Source: an uncultured Gemmatimonadota bacterium (GTDB taxonomy: Bacteria; Gemmatimonadota; Gemmatimonadetes; Gemmatimonadales; Gemmatimonadaceae). Taken from it: 10,663 bases of DNA. The notes beneath the pieces are model-generated. The model was not told where the DNA came from, searched no databases, and was given only the letters and a program-made list of their open reading frames with translations. Both the position numbers and the translations under genes were made by a program. Location: NCBI GenBank assembly GCA_946478895.1, contig CAMLDY010000088.1, forward strand, positions 1 through 10,663, read 5' to 3'. Below, one piece after another: positions 1-7,346 of the stretch; position 1 is the first letter of the stretch, and each line of letters begins with the position of its first letter.

Positions 1-922
1 CGAGCAGTCGCTTGATGTTGCGCTGCGCGAGCGCGACGACGTTGCCGACCACCATTGTTATGGCCGCGAGCCACCACACCGCCTCGTGCCACTGCGTGAG
101 CAGCGTTGGGAACGCCTCGAGCCAGAGGCGGAAAAAGGCCGCGAACGCCGCAGCTTTCACGGCTGCAGCCATGTAGGCGGTGATCGGCGTCGGAGCGCCC
201 TCGTACACATCGGGCGCCCACATGTGAAACGGCGCTGCCGCGACCTTGAAGCCGAATCCAATTACAATCAGCGCGATCCCAACCAGCAGCAACGGATCGT
301 GGCCGAGGGTGAATCGCACGATATTCGTCTTGATCGCGACGAAGTTCGTAGCCCCCGTCGCGCCATAGACGAGCGCGATTCCATACAACAGGAACGCCGT
401 CGAGAACGCGCCGAGCAGGAAGTACTTGATGGCGCCTTCCGCCGATCTCTCTCTCCGGCGGTTGAGTCCAACCAGAACGTAGACGGCGATCGACATCAGC
501 TCGATGCCGAGGAACACGATGATCAGATCACGGGCCGCGGCAAGGATCATCATCCCCGATGTCGCGAGCAACAGCAGGACGTGTGACTCCCCTGGCGTTA
601 TCCCCTCGCGGCGGTTGTAATCGAGCGACATCGCGATGGTTCCCAGCGTGGCGATCAGCAGAATCTCGTCGACTGCCCACCGGAAATTGTCGACCGCGAC
701 CGCGCCAGTCGTAGCTGTATAGCCGCGCCAGGCGTAGTAGCCGACCGCAACCATCGTGAAAATGCAGAGCGCCATGCTGAGAATGCCGACGCTGCGCTGG
801 TGCTCGTCGCTTTCTCGGCGCCAGCCCGCCCAAAGCAGTAGCAGCATCGCGCCGCCCATCAGCAGCAGATCCGGTCCGAGCGCACCGGTGAGCTGCGCGG
901 GCATGTTCAGGTCGAATTGCAT
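1..922 (-). CDS. nuoN: NADH-quinone oxidoreductase subunit N (NuoN), 3'-truncated by window edge
   Basis: Antiporter-like proton-pumping subunit of the complex I membrane arm. My own translation of the reverse strand from the ATG at 922 stays open to the window edge and gives 307 residues of an expected 480 or so. It has about eight to nine hydrophobic segments. The motif FLGIELMSIAVYVLVG carries E141, which aligns with E. coli NuoN Glu133. GFGFKVAAAPFHMWAPDVYEG carries K226 (Lys217 equivalent), followed by K256 in AAAVKAAAF (Lys247 equivalent). The sequence ends in QRNIKRLL, the start of the conserved segment that usually continues AYSS. The C-terminal third, with the last pump half-channel lysine, is not visible. 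The start shares one base with the nuoM stop (TGATG), and a GAGG lies 10 nt upstream at 933-936. Family assignment is seen in sequence; role is from known complex I biology. Confidence 0.96.
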   Translation of the reverse strand, partial: MQFDLNMPAQLTGALGPDLLLMGGAMLLLLWAGWRRESDEHQRSVGILSMALCIFTMVAVGYYAWRGYTATTGAVAVDNFRWAVDEILLIATLGTIAMSLDYNRREGITPGESHVLLLLATSGMMILAAARDLIIVFLGIELMSIAVYVLVGLNRRRERSAEGAIKYFLLGAFSTAFLLYGIALVYGATGATNFVAIKTNIVRFTLGHDPLLLVGIALIVIGFGFKVAAAPFHMWAPDVYEGAPTPITAYMAAAVKAAAFAAFFRLWLEAFPTLLTQWHEAVWWLAAITMVVGNVVALAQRNIKRLL

Positions 923-2499
923 CAGCGGGTAGCCTCGGCCGCGGTGGCTACGTTTTCACCGGTCTGGACTCTGTTCACCAGTAGCTGCGCGGACCCCTCC
1001 ATGCGGCGGAGGACTGGCGCGGGGTAAACTCCAAGCCAGATGATTGCGGCGACGAGCGGAACCATCAATGCCAGCTCTCGACGGTTCAGGTCAGGGAAGT
1101 GCGCGTTCTCGGGCTTGTCGAGCGGATTGTAGATGATCCGCTGGATAGCCCACAGCAGATAAACGGCGGCGAAGATCACCACGAGGGTGGCGACGATGGC
1201 CAACACTGGATAGGTGCGGTACGATCCGATGAGCACCAGAAATTCCCCAACGAACCCGTTGGTGCCGGGCAATCCGATGCTGCTCAGCGAGACGAAGGTC
1301 AACAGAGCGGCGAACATCGGTCCGACGCGGGCGATTCCGCCGTAGGCGTCGAGCAGCCGCGTATGACGGCGCTCGTACATTATTCCGACGAGGAGGAACA
1401 GCGCGCCGGTCGAGAGACCGTGGTTGATCATGACCATCAGCGCGCCCTGGACGCTCTGCAAGGTGAGCGCGAAGATGCCCAGCATCACGAAGCCAAGGTG
1501 ACTTACCGAGGAGTACGCGACGAGCTTCTTGAAATCGGGCTGCACCATTGCGACCAGCGCGCCGTAGATGATGCCCGTCACCGCGAGAACGAGAATGATC
1601 ATTCGCACGGTCGGATTCATCGCCGCTCCCGGAAACAGCGGCACCGCGAAACGGAGGAATCCGAAGGTACCCATTTTGAGCATGATCGACGCAAGAACCA
1701 CCGACCCCGCAGTTGGTGCCTCGACGTGCGCGTCGGGGAGCCAGGTGTGGAACGGGAACATTGGCACCTTGACCGCGAAGGCGAGAAAGAACGCGCTGAA
1801 CAGCCAGAGCGCCGTCCGCGTCGGCACGCCTCCGACGGCCAGGATGTGATCGTAGCTGAAATCGGGCGTGCCTGCGGCGGTTCTGACGTGCAGCCCCAGA
1901 TAGATGATCGCCACCAGCATCAGCAGCGATGGGAGGAAGGTATAAACAAAGAACTTGATGCTGGCGTAGATGCGCCGCTCTCCGCCCCAGATGCCGATGA
2001 TGAAATACATCGGTACCAGCATCATGTCCCACATCACGTAGAAGAGGAATAGATCGCGCGCCAGAAACACGCCGATCATCGCACTGGTCAGGACAAGGAG
2101 CAGGGCGTAGTAGCTTCGCACTTTCGTCCGGATCCCGGTGAAGCTTCCGAGCACCGAAAGCGGCATGAGGAAAGTCGTGAGAAGCACCATCATCAGAGCG
2201 ATGCCGTCGATCCCGAGGGTGAATCGAATCCCCCAGGAGGGAATCCAGGCGACGTCGATTGCCGCCTGCCAACCGGTGTCAGCGGGGTTGAACGACCACC
2301 AGAGGCCGAGCGAGACGATGAATTCGACCAGGAAAATCAGGAACGCCACCCGGCGCGCGGCCGGTGTCTCCACGGCCTGTGCGTCGGCCGACGCACGCGC
2401 CGGAATCAGCAACACGATCACGGCTCCGACCATCGGTATGAGGAGCAGCGCCGGCAGGATCCACCCGTTGTATCCGATCGAATCGAGAAAGCTGGCCAT
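922..2499 (-). CDS. nuoM: NADH-quinone oxidoreductase subunit M (NuoM), proton-translocating
   Basis: Antiporter-like pump subunit of complex I, 525 residues from the chosen ATG (family about 500). Hydrophobic throughout, around 14 membrane helices. The TM7-region motif AFAVKVPMFPFHTWLPDAH carries K244 (E. coli Lys234), IMLKMGTFGFLRF carries K275 (Lys265), and NGFVGEFLVL carries E419 (Glu407). PDFKKLVAYSSVSHLG at 321-336 is the conserved family segment. The oddity is the TM5 motif VMWDMMLVPMYF: residue 158 is Asp (GAC, 2026-2028) where E. coli has the essential Glu144. The reading frame is open up to 2565, but the extra 22 residues merely read the nuoL 3' end out of frame and resemble nothing in the family. 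The ATG at 2499 gives the usual short N-terminus before TM1 and sits 7 nt after the nuoL stop. No clear Shine-Dalgarno sequence precedes it, so translation probably depends on ribosomes finishing nuoL (inference). Confidence 0.97.
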   Translation of the reverse strand: MASFLDSIGYNGWILPALLLIPMVGAVIVLLIPARASADAQAVETPAARRVAFLIFLVEFIVSLGLWWSFNPADTGWQAAIDVAWIPSWGIRFTLGIDGIALMMVLLTTFLMPLSVLGSFTGIRTKVRSYYALLLVLTSAMIGVFLARDLFLFYVMWDMMLVPMYFIIGIWGGERRIYASIKFFVYTFLPSLLMLVAIIYLGLHVRTAAGTPDFSYDHILAVGGVPTRTALWLFSAFFLAFAVKVPMFPFHTWLPDAHVEAPTAGSVVLASIMLKMGTFGFLRFAVPLFPGAAMNPTVRMIILVLAVTGIIYGALVAMVQPDFKKLVAYSSVSHLGFVMLGIFALTLQSVQGALMVMINHGLSTGALFLLVGIMYERRHTRLLDAYGGIARVGPMFAALLTFVSLSSIGLPGTNGFVGEFLVLIGSYRTYPVLAIVATLVVIFAAVYLLWAIQRIIYNPLDKPENAHFPDLNRRELALMVPLVAAIIWLGVYPAPVLRRMEGSAQLLVNRVQTGENVATAAEATR

Positions 2500-2506
2500 G
2501 ATCAGA
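2500..2506 (-). other. Only non-overlapping junction: 7-nt nuoL/nuoM gap without clear ribosome binding site
   Basis: The nuoL TGA ends at 2507 and the nuoM ATG starts at 2499, leaving TCTGATC between them. The 20 nt before the ATG contain no purine-rich Shine-Dalgarno core. An overlapping ATGA at 2507-2510 is out of the nuoM frame and meets a stop after two codons. Re-initiation after nuoL is the likeliest mode of nuoM translation (inference). Confidence 0.6.
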
Positions 2507-4726
2507 TCATCTGAGGGTGAAGGCGCCCAGCATGGCGAGAGCCCCGGCAATAAATACCCACGCATAGATGCCGAGATTGCCGGTCTGGAGTCTCGAGCCG
2601 AGCCACCCGAATCCCCGCGCGAGCGCCGCGCTGCCGTTGACGAAGAAGCCGTCGATCAATCCGTTGTCGACGAGACGCCAGAGGAATCCTCTCGAGACCG
2701 CGTACGCCGGCCTCACGATTCCCTTCTCTACACCCTCGTCGACGTAGTATTTCTCGGCGACGATGCGTTCGAACCCGTGCTCCGGGAGCGCATCGCGCTT
2801 CGGCACCAGCCGGGCCGGCTTGAGGCGCGCGAAGGCCAGCAAGATGCCCGCGACGGCAATGACGACCGCCGCGCCGATCAGCAGCTCCTCGGTGCTCGCG
2901 GCGATGTGCGCCGCGGTACCGGCGACGCGATCAGTCGGAACGCCGACCACCGGCTCCAGCCAGTGCGCGAGTGTCTCGCTCGGCCCGACGGGCACCAGGT
3001 CGGTGATCACTCCGGGTAGGTTGAGCCAGCCACCGACAATCGTGAGAATTCCCAGAACCACCAGCGGCCCCGTCATGACCCACGGAGCTTCGTGCAGGTG
3101 CTTCTCCTCCTCGGCGCCGGTGCGCACAGGGCCATGGAAGGTGTAGAGCATCATGCGCGTCATGTATACGGCGGTGAGGAAAGCGGCAGCGAGGCCGATG
3201 ACGTAGATCGCGTAAAGCAGGACGTCACCAGGTATTCCGAGCCAGGATGCCGACGCCAGCGTCGATCCCTGAGCCCGCGCGAAGACGGAGCCAAGGATTT
3301 CGTCCTTGGAGAAGAACCCCGCGAACGGCGGGATGCCCGAGATCGCCAGCGTCGCAATCCACATCAGTACGCAGGTGACCGGCAGGTACCGCTTGAGCCC
3401 GCCCATGTTGCGCATGTCCTGCGCATCCTCGTGGCTGTGGGTGTGGTGATAAGCCGCGTGCATGGCGTGGATCACCGAGCCCGACCCGAGGAACAACAAA
3501 GCCTTGAAGAATGCGTGGGTCACGAGATGGAACATCCCCGCGACATAAGCGCCCACTCCGACGCCGACGAACATGTACCCGAGCTGGGAGATCGTAGAGT
3601 ACGCCAGCACTTTCTTGATGTCCCACTGCTTGAGACCAATCGTCGCCGCGAAGATCGCCGTCACTGCGCCCACCACGGCGACGGTCAGTGATGCTACCGG
3701 AGAAAGTGAGAACAGCGCGGCGCTGCGGGCGATCAGGTAAACGCCGGCGGTGACCATCGTGGCGGCGTGGATCAGCGCCGAGACTGGCGTCGGGCCAGCC
3801 ATCGCGTCCGGCAACCAGATGTAGAGCGGTATCTGCGCGCTCTTCCCGGTGCACCCGAGGAAGAGGAAGAGACAGATCGTCGTCACCAGCGCGCTGCCAG
3901 CTCCCAGCTCGATGGCTCTCGCGTTGACGCTCACGAAATCGAGCACGCCGATGTTCGCGAACAGGATGAACATCGCGATCAGGAATCCGACGTCGCCGAT
4001 ACGGTTGACGACGAATGCCTTCTTCCCCGCATCCGCGTTGGCCTTGTCGTTGAACCAGAAGCCGATCAGCAGATAGGAGCACAGACCAACGCCTTCCCAA
4101 CCGACGAACACCACGGGATAGTTCGCTCCCATCACCAGCACGAGCATGAAGAACACGAACAGGTTGAGGTAGGCAAAGAACCGCGGATAGCTCGGGTCGT
4201 CGCGCATGTACCCGATGCTGAAGACGTGAATGAGGGCGCCGACGCCGGTTACAACCAGAATCATCACCATCGACAGCTGGTCGAGCTGGAACGCCGCGTC
4301 GATCTGCAGATCGCCGACCGGCATCCAGCTGAAATACCTCTGGATGAACGCTGCGTCGGGATGCGAGACAACCATCGCGCGCCAGATCATCGCAGCGAGG
4401 GCGAACGAAAGAATCAGAACACCCACACCGACAAAGCTGGTAAGACCCGCCCACCGGTGACGCCTCACCGCATGATGGTCGTCGCCGACGGCGCCGGCTT
4501 CTTCCGCATGCGAGATGGCCGGCGCTTCCGCTGCGCCTTCGCTATGCGGGTGATGTCCGGGTGTGTTTGGATCGCGCGGGCCGAAGTGGGCGCTGTTCAG
4601 CGAGAGCAGGCCGTTGACCACGAAGCCGAGGAGCGGCAGTAGGGGCAACAGCCACATCCACTCGGCGACCGTGCCGGAAAGCGCGCTCGTCTGCGTGGCG
4701 GCAGCAGCCGCAGTCTGAAGCAGCAT
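2507..4726 (-). CDS. nuoL: NADH-quinone oxidoreductase subunit L (NuoL), proton-translocating, enlarged with His-rich loops
   Basis: Distal antiporter-like pump of complex I, 739 residues against 613 in E. coli. Core motifs are intact. VFVGWEGVGLCSYLLIGFW carries E211 (E. coli Glu144), and CTGKSAQIPLYIWLPDAMAG carries K295 (Lys229). GPTPVSALIHAATMVTAGVY follows at 311-330, VTHAFFKALLFL carries K408, and GIPPFAGFFSKDEIL carries K474/D475 (Lys399/Asp400). Residues about 650-710 contain the KYYVDEG signature and the predicted long lateral amphipathic helix, closed by a last membrane helix at about 718-736. Extra length lies in an N-terminal lead of about 20 residues, a polar histidine-rich loop at about 46-92, another histidine cluster at 420-432, and a long section at 530-610. 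The ATG shares a base with the nuoK stop (TGATG) and has GAGAGG 3 nt upstream (4730-4735). The function is firmly assigned; the role of the histidine-rich loops is unknown. Confidence 0.98.
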   Translation of the reverse strand: MLLQTAAAAATQTSALSGTVAEWMWLLPLLPLLGFVVNGLLSLNSAHFGPRDPNTPGHHPHSEGAAEAPAISHAEEAGAVGDDHHAVRRHRWAGLTSFVGVGVLILSFALAAMIWRAMVVSHPDAAFIQRYFSWMPVGDLQIDAAFQLDQLSMVMILVVTGVGALIHVFSIGYMRDDPSYPRFFAYLNLFVFFMLVLVMGANYPVVFVGWEGVGLCSYLLIGFWFNDKANADAGKKAFVVNRIGDVGFLIAMFILFANIGVLDFVSVNARAIELGAGSALVTTICLFLFLGCTGKSAQIPLYIWLPDAMAGPTPVSALIHAATMVTAGVYLIARSAALFSLSPVASLTVAVVGAVTAIFAATIGLKQWDIKKVLAYSTISQLGYMFVGVGVGAYVAGMFHLVTHAFFKALLFLGSGSVIHAMHAAYHHTHSHEDAQDMRNMGGLKRYLPVTCVLMWIATLAISGIPPFAGFFSKDEILGSVFARAQGSTLASASWLGIPGDVLLYAIYVIGLAAAFLTAVYMTRMMLYTFHGPVRTGAEEEKHLHEAPWVMTGPLVVLGILTIVGGWLNLPGVITDLVPVGPSETLAHWLEPVVGVPTDRVAGTAAHIAASTEELLIGAAVVIAVAGILLAFARLKPARLVPKRDALPEHGFERIVAEKYYVDEGVEKGIVRPAYAVSRGFLWRLVDNGLIDGFFVNGSAALARGFGWLGSRLQTGNLGIYAWVFIAGALAMLGAFTLR

Positions 4727-5019
4727 CAGCCTCTCAGCAGGTTGATGTCCTTCAGGTCCACTGTCTGGCGGTGGCGAAAGATCCCGATGATGATCGCGAG
4801 CCCTACTGCCGCCTCAGCTGCGGAGACAGTCATGACGAACACCACGAATACCTGGCCCGCCGCACCGTAATAACGCGAGAACGCGACGAAGGTCAGGTTC
4901 ACAGCGGTGAGCATGAGCTCGACGCACATAAAGATGATGATAGCGTTCCGGTGGACGAGGACGCCGATCACTCCGATGATGAACAGCGCCGCGGTCAGCG
5001 CGAGCGATTCAGCGAGCAC
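4726..5019 (-). CDS. nuoK: NADH-quinone oxidoreductase subunit K (NuoK)
   Basis: Small three-helix membrane subunit of complex I, related to MrpC, linking the quinone-site module to the pumps. From the GTG at 5019 it is 97 residues, matching the family size of about 100. [12 protein letters not shown] carries E34 (E. coli Glu36) and [13 protein letters not shown] carries E69 (Glu72), the two buried acidic residues of the proton path. The C-terminus INLLRG is typical of the family. The GTG is preferred over an ATG at 5064: GAGGGAGGG lies 6 nt before it, and the protein then begins [13 protein letters not shown] as family members do, whereas the longer form adds 15 polar residues unlike NuoK. 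The start overlaps the nuoJ stop by 11 nt, and the stop overlaps the nuoL ATG by one base. Confidence 0.95.
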   Translation of the reverse strand: MLAESLALTAALFIIGVIGVLVHRNAIIIFMCVELMLTAVNLTFVAFSRYYGAAGQVFVVFVMTVSAAEAAVGLAIIIGIFRHRQTVDLKDINLLRG

Positions 5020-5560
5020 CGGCGGCCCTCCCTCGTCCGAGCACCACCGCGCCCGCGATCGCAACCAGCAGCAGGACGCTAGTCAGCTCGAACGCGAGCA
5101 GATAATCCCTGAACAGTGGCTCAGCGATGGTGCCGACGACGTTGAGCTTCTGGATCTGCTGCTCGTTGAATCCACGCGGCACGACCAGCTGCTGCGGCAG
5201 TTTGACGCGCAGGATCACCATGACCTCGCTTAGCAAGCCAAGGCCCACCAGCCCGGCGACGAACTTCCACCACTTGCCGCGCGCCTCCGCCAGTGCCGAC
5301 GGATCGCCGAGGTTGAGCAGCATGACCACGAACAGAAACACCACCATGATCGCGCCGGCGTAGACCAGCACCTGCATCACTCCGATGAACTGGGCGTCGA
5401 GCATCACATACAGCGCGGCGAGGGCGAACATCGTGTTTACGAGCCACAGCGCGGCGGCGACGGGACTCTTCCGCGTGACGAACGCCAGTGCGGAGGCGAG
5501 CGCGATCACGCCGAACAGATAGAAGTGGAAGACGTAGAAGAGCGGGTAGTGTGGATCCAT
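5009..5560 (-). CDS. nuoJ: NADH-quinone oxidoreductase subunit J (NuoJ)
   Basis: Membrane subunit of complex I, 183 residues, the usual length. Five hydrophobic segments are visible at roughly 9-29, 33-53, 60-83, 98-117 and 152-175. The family signature is clear in the third: [20 protein letters not shown] at 63-82 with Y67, the helix that carries the pi-bulge and gating movement in solved complex I structures (known from the family). The final helix begins [15 protein letters not shown]. The start ATG shares a base with the nuoI stop (TAATG), and GAAAGG lies 6 nt upstream at 5567-5572. The end overlaps the nuoK GTG by 11 nt, so the two are probably translationally coupled. A polar loop at 119-150 separates helices 4 and 5. 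Nothing looks broken. Confidence 0.96.
   Translation of the reverse strand: MDPHYPLFYVFHFYLFGVIALASALAFVTRKSPVAAALWLVNTMFALAALYVMLDAQFIGVMQVLVYAGAIMVVFLFVVMLLNLGDPSALAEARGKWWKFVAGLVGLGLLSEVMVILRVKLPQQLVVPRGFNEQQIQKLNVVGTIAEPLFRDYLLAFELTSVLLLVAIAGAVVLGRGRAAGAR
5026..5034 (-). promoter_or_regulatory. Strong Shine-Dalgarno sequence of nuoK
   Basis: Reads GAGGGAGGG on the minus strand, 6 nt before the GTG at 5019. It lies inside the 3' end of nuoJ. It is the clearest ribosome binding site in the window and decides the nuoK start in favour of GTG over the ATG at 5064, which would place this site inside the gene. Confidence 0.85.
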
Positions 5561-6060
5561 TACTGGCCTTTCGGATCTTCAGGGTCCCACATCTCACAGA
5601 CAGGATGGGTCTGGGCCATCAACCGCTGCAGATCGTAGACGAAGCCTTCCCTGCTATACTCGGAGTTTTCGTAGTGGCGCCCGACGTGGATCGCCTCCTC
5701 CGGACAAACCTCCTGACAGTAGCCGCAGAAGATGCAGCGGAACTCGTCGATCTCGAAGACGAGTGGATAGCGATTCCCCTCCTCGTCCTCGCCTGGCACA
5801 AGCTTGATGCAGTTGGCGGGACACACGGTCGGACAGAGCCCGCAGGCGACACATCTCGCCTTGCCCGTCTCGGTGGTGAGCATGCGGTGCGTTCCACGCC
5901 AGCGTGGCGAGATCGGCGACTTCTCTTCCGGATACTGGGTCGTGACACGGCCGTTGACGTCGAAGAGATGCTTTACAGTCAGCGCCATGCCACGGAGAGT
6001 CGCCCGGATGTAGCTCACATCCTCGATCGGTCTCTCCACCACTTTCACTCCGATTGCCAT
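5560..6060 (-). CDS. nuoI: NADH-quinone oxidoreductase subunit I (NuoI), 8Fe-8S ferredoxin-type
   Basis: Peripheral-arm subunit holding clusters N6a and N6b, which pass electrons from the NuoG clusters toward N2 in NuoB. It has 166 residues (E. coli 180). Two classical motifs are present: CVACGLCPTVCP with C70, C73, C76, C80, and CIFCGYCQEVCP with C109, C112, C115, C119. The fourth cysteine of each motif should ligate the other cluster, as in all 2[4Fe-4S] ferredoxin folds. The N-terminal 35 residues include a hydrophobic/basic stretch (LRGMALTVKHLF) that in the family lies along the membrane next to NuoH. Two further cysteines, C84 and C155, are not cluster ligands by position. The ATG at 6060 shares a base with the nuoH stop (TAATG), with GGGAG 10 nt upstream at 6071-6075. 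The frame is open further upstream only because it reads nuoH in another frame. Confidence 0.97.
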   Translation of the reverse strand: MAIGVKVVERPIEDVSYIRATLRGMALTVKHLFDVNGRVTTQYPEEKSPISPRWRGTHRMLTTETGKARCVACGLCPTVCPANCIKLVPGEDEEGNRYPLVFEIDEFRCIFCGYCQEVCPEEAIHVGRHYENSEYSREGFVYDLQRLMAQTHPVCEMWDPEDPKGQ

Positions 6061-7346
6061 TATCTGATTGCTCCCGCAGCGACCGCGCGCCGCGAATCCA
6101 GGCGCCGCATCCGGTCGATCTCCCTCGGATTCATTCTGCCATAGGCCGGACTTATCAATCGGCCTCGATCCAGAATCGCGAAGAGCACGACGATGAAGAG
6201 GATGTTTGCCGAGCCGAGAATCGCCGCGTACATCGTGCCCTGCGCGATCCCCGCCGCGCTCAAGCCAAGCATCAGCGCCGCGATCACCACGATGTACACG
6301 AGTGCGAGCGGCAACATGAACTTCCAGCCGAGTGACATCAGCTGATCGTACCGGAACCTCGGTAGCGTCCACCGCACCCACATGAACACGAACACGAAGA
6401 AGAGAACTTTGGCGAGAAAGATCCCGATCGACAGCAACGACAACCAGCCGCTGTAGGGACCGATGTTGTCGCGTGCCGTGAAAGGCACATCCCAACCGCC
6501 GAAGAACAAAGTCGCCATCAGCGCACTCGCGGTTACCATGTTGGCGTACTCCGCGATGAAAAACAGAGAAAACTTCATCGCGCTATACTCGGTGTGGTAC
6601 CCGGCGATCAGCTCCGACTCGGCCTCCGGCAGGTCGAACGGGAGGCGGTTCGTCTCCGCGAACGCGGCGACTATGAATATGAAAAAGGCGATGGTGAGGT
6701 TGACGACGTTCCAGCCACCCCAGACCTGTTGGTTGATGATCGAGTCGAGGGTTACGTTGCCGGCGAGAAGAAGCACCGGGATCGTGGACAGCCCGAGCGA
6801 AATCTCATACGACACCATCTGCGCGCTCGAGCGAAGGCCACCGAGCAGCGCGTACTTGTTGTTCGACGACCATCCGGCGAGCACGACTCCATAGACGCCG
6901 AGGGACGCGACTGCCAGGATGAAGAGGAAGCCCACTGGCAAATCCGCCACCACCAGATCTATGCGTCCCCAGCGGGTCGGAATCGGTGCGCCGAAGGGAA
7001 TTACGCACCACGTAGTCAGCGCCGGAATGAACGACATGATCGGCGCCAGAACGAAGAGCACCTTGTTCACCCCACCGGGCATGGTCTCTTCCTTCATGAA
7101 GTTCTTGAGACCGTCAGCGGCGGGTTGCAGCCAGCCTTTCCCGACCCGGTTCGGCCCATGGCGATCCTGAATCCACGCCGAGATCTTGCGCTCGGCGAGA
7201 GTCAACATCGCCACGCCGACCATGTAGATGGTGAAGATGACGATCATCTTCAAAATGGTGAACAGCCAGAACGCGAGCCCGCTGACCGGCGGCAGATTTG
7301 GATCCGCAACCTGAAACAGGGCGCTGAAGCCATGAATGACGGTCAT
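6060..7346 (-). CDS. nuoH: NADH-quinone oxidoreductase subunit H (NuoH), quinone-site membrane subunit with C-terminal extension
   Basis: Membrane subunit that, with NuoB and NuoD, forms the quinone channel of complex I. It has 428 residues; E. coli NuoH has 325. Conserved pieces in order: LAERKISAWIQDRHGPNRVG at 50-69, the start of family signature 1 at 169-182 (GGLRSSAQMVSYEI), and AETNRLPFDLPEAESELIAG at 230-249 followed by YHTEYS at 250-255 (signature 2, with the acidic loop lining the quinone entry). WVRWTLPRFRYDQLMSLGWK at 323-342 is where many NuoH proteins are near their end. Here the chain continues about 86 residues, with a helix at about 345-363 (the usual last one), another hydrophobic segment at about 373-392, and a basic polar tail. 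The ATG overlaps the nuoG stop as ATGA, with GGTGGGAG just upstream, so the start is well supported. The extra helix is seen; its function is unknown. Confidence 0.97.
   Translation of the reverse strand: MTVIHGFSALFQVADPNLPPVSGLAFWLFTILKMIVIFTIYMVGVAMLTLAERKISAWIQDRHGPNRVGKGWLQPAADGLKNFMKEETMPGGVNKVLFVLAPIMSFIPALTTWCVIPFGAPIPTRWGRIDLVVADLPVGFLFILAVASLGVYGVVLAGWSSNNKYALLGGLRSSAQMVSYEISLGLSTIPVLLLAGNVTLDSIINQQVWGGWNVVNLTIAFFIFIVAAFAETNRLPFDLPEAESELIAGYHTEYSAMKFSLFFIAEYANMVTASALMATLFFGGWDVPFTARDNIGPYSGWLSLLSIGIFLAKVLFFVFVFMWVRWTLPRFRYDQLMSLGWKFMLPLALVYIVVIAALMLGLSAAGIAQGTMYAAILGSANILFIVVLFAILDRGRLISPAYGRMNPREIDRMRRLDSRRAVAAGAIR

Noticed and set aside
2500..2565. Longer nuoM start at 2565
   Set aside because: The added 22 residues are the nuoL 3' end read in another frame and do not resemble a NuoM N-terminus; the ATG at 2499 fits the family and the gene junction.
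3767..4642. Long open frame on the plus strand opposite nuoL (291 codons), and similar ones such as 1099-2052 and 8950-9963
   Set aside because: They lie wholly antisense to well-conserved nuo genes, have low-complexity Arg/Asp/His/Glu-rich translations, and show no recognisable motif. They are expected shadows of GC-rich coding sequence.
5020..5064. Longer nuoK starting at the ATG at 5064
   Set aside because: It would add 15 polar residues to a protein of otherwise exact family size, and would place the strong GAGGGAGGG site inside the gene rather than before a start.
6061..6495. Open frame extending nuoI upstream through nuoH
   Set aside because: The extra residues are an out-of-frame reading of nuoH with no family similarity; the ATG at 6060 overlaps the nuoH stop in the same style as the other junctions.
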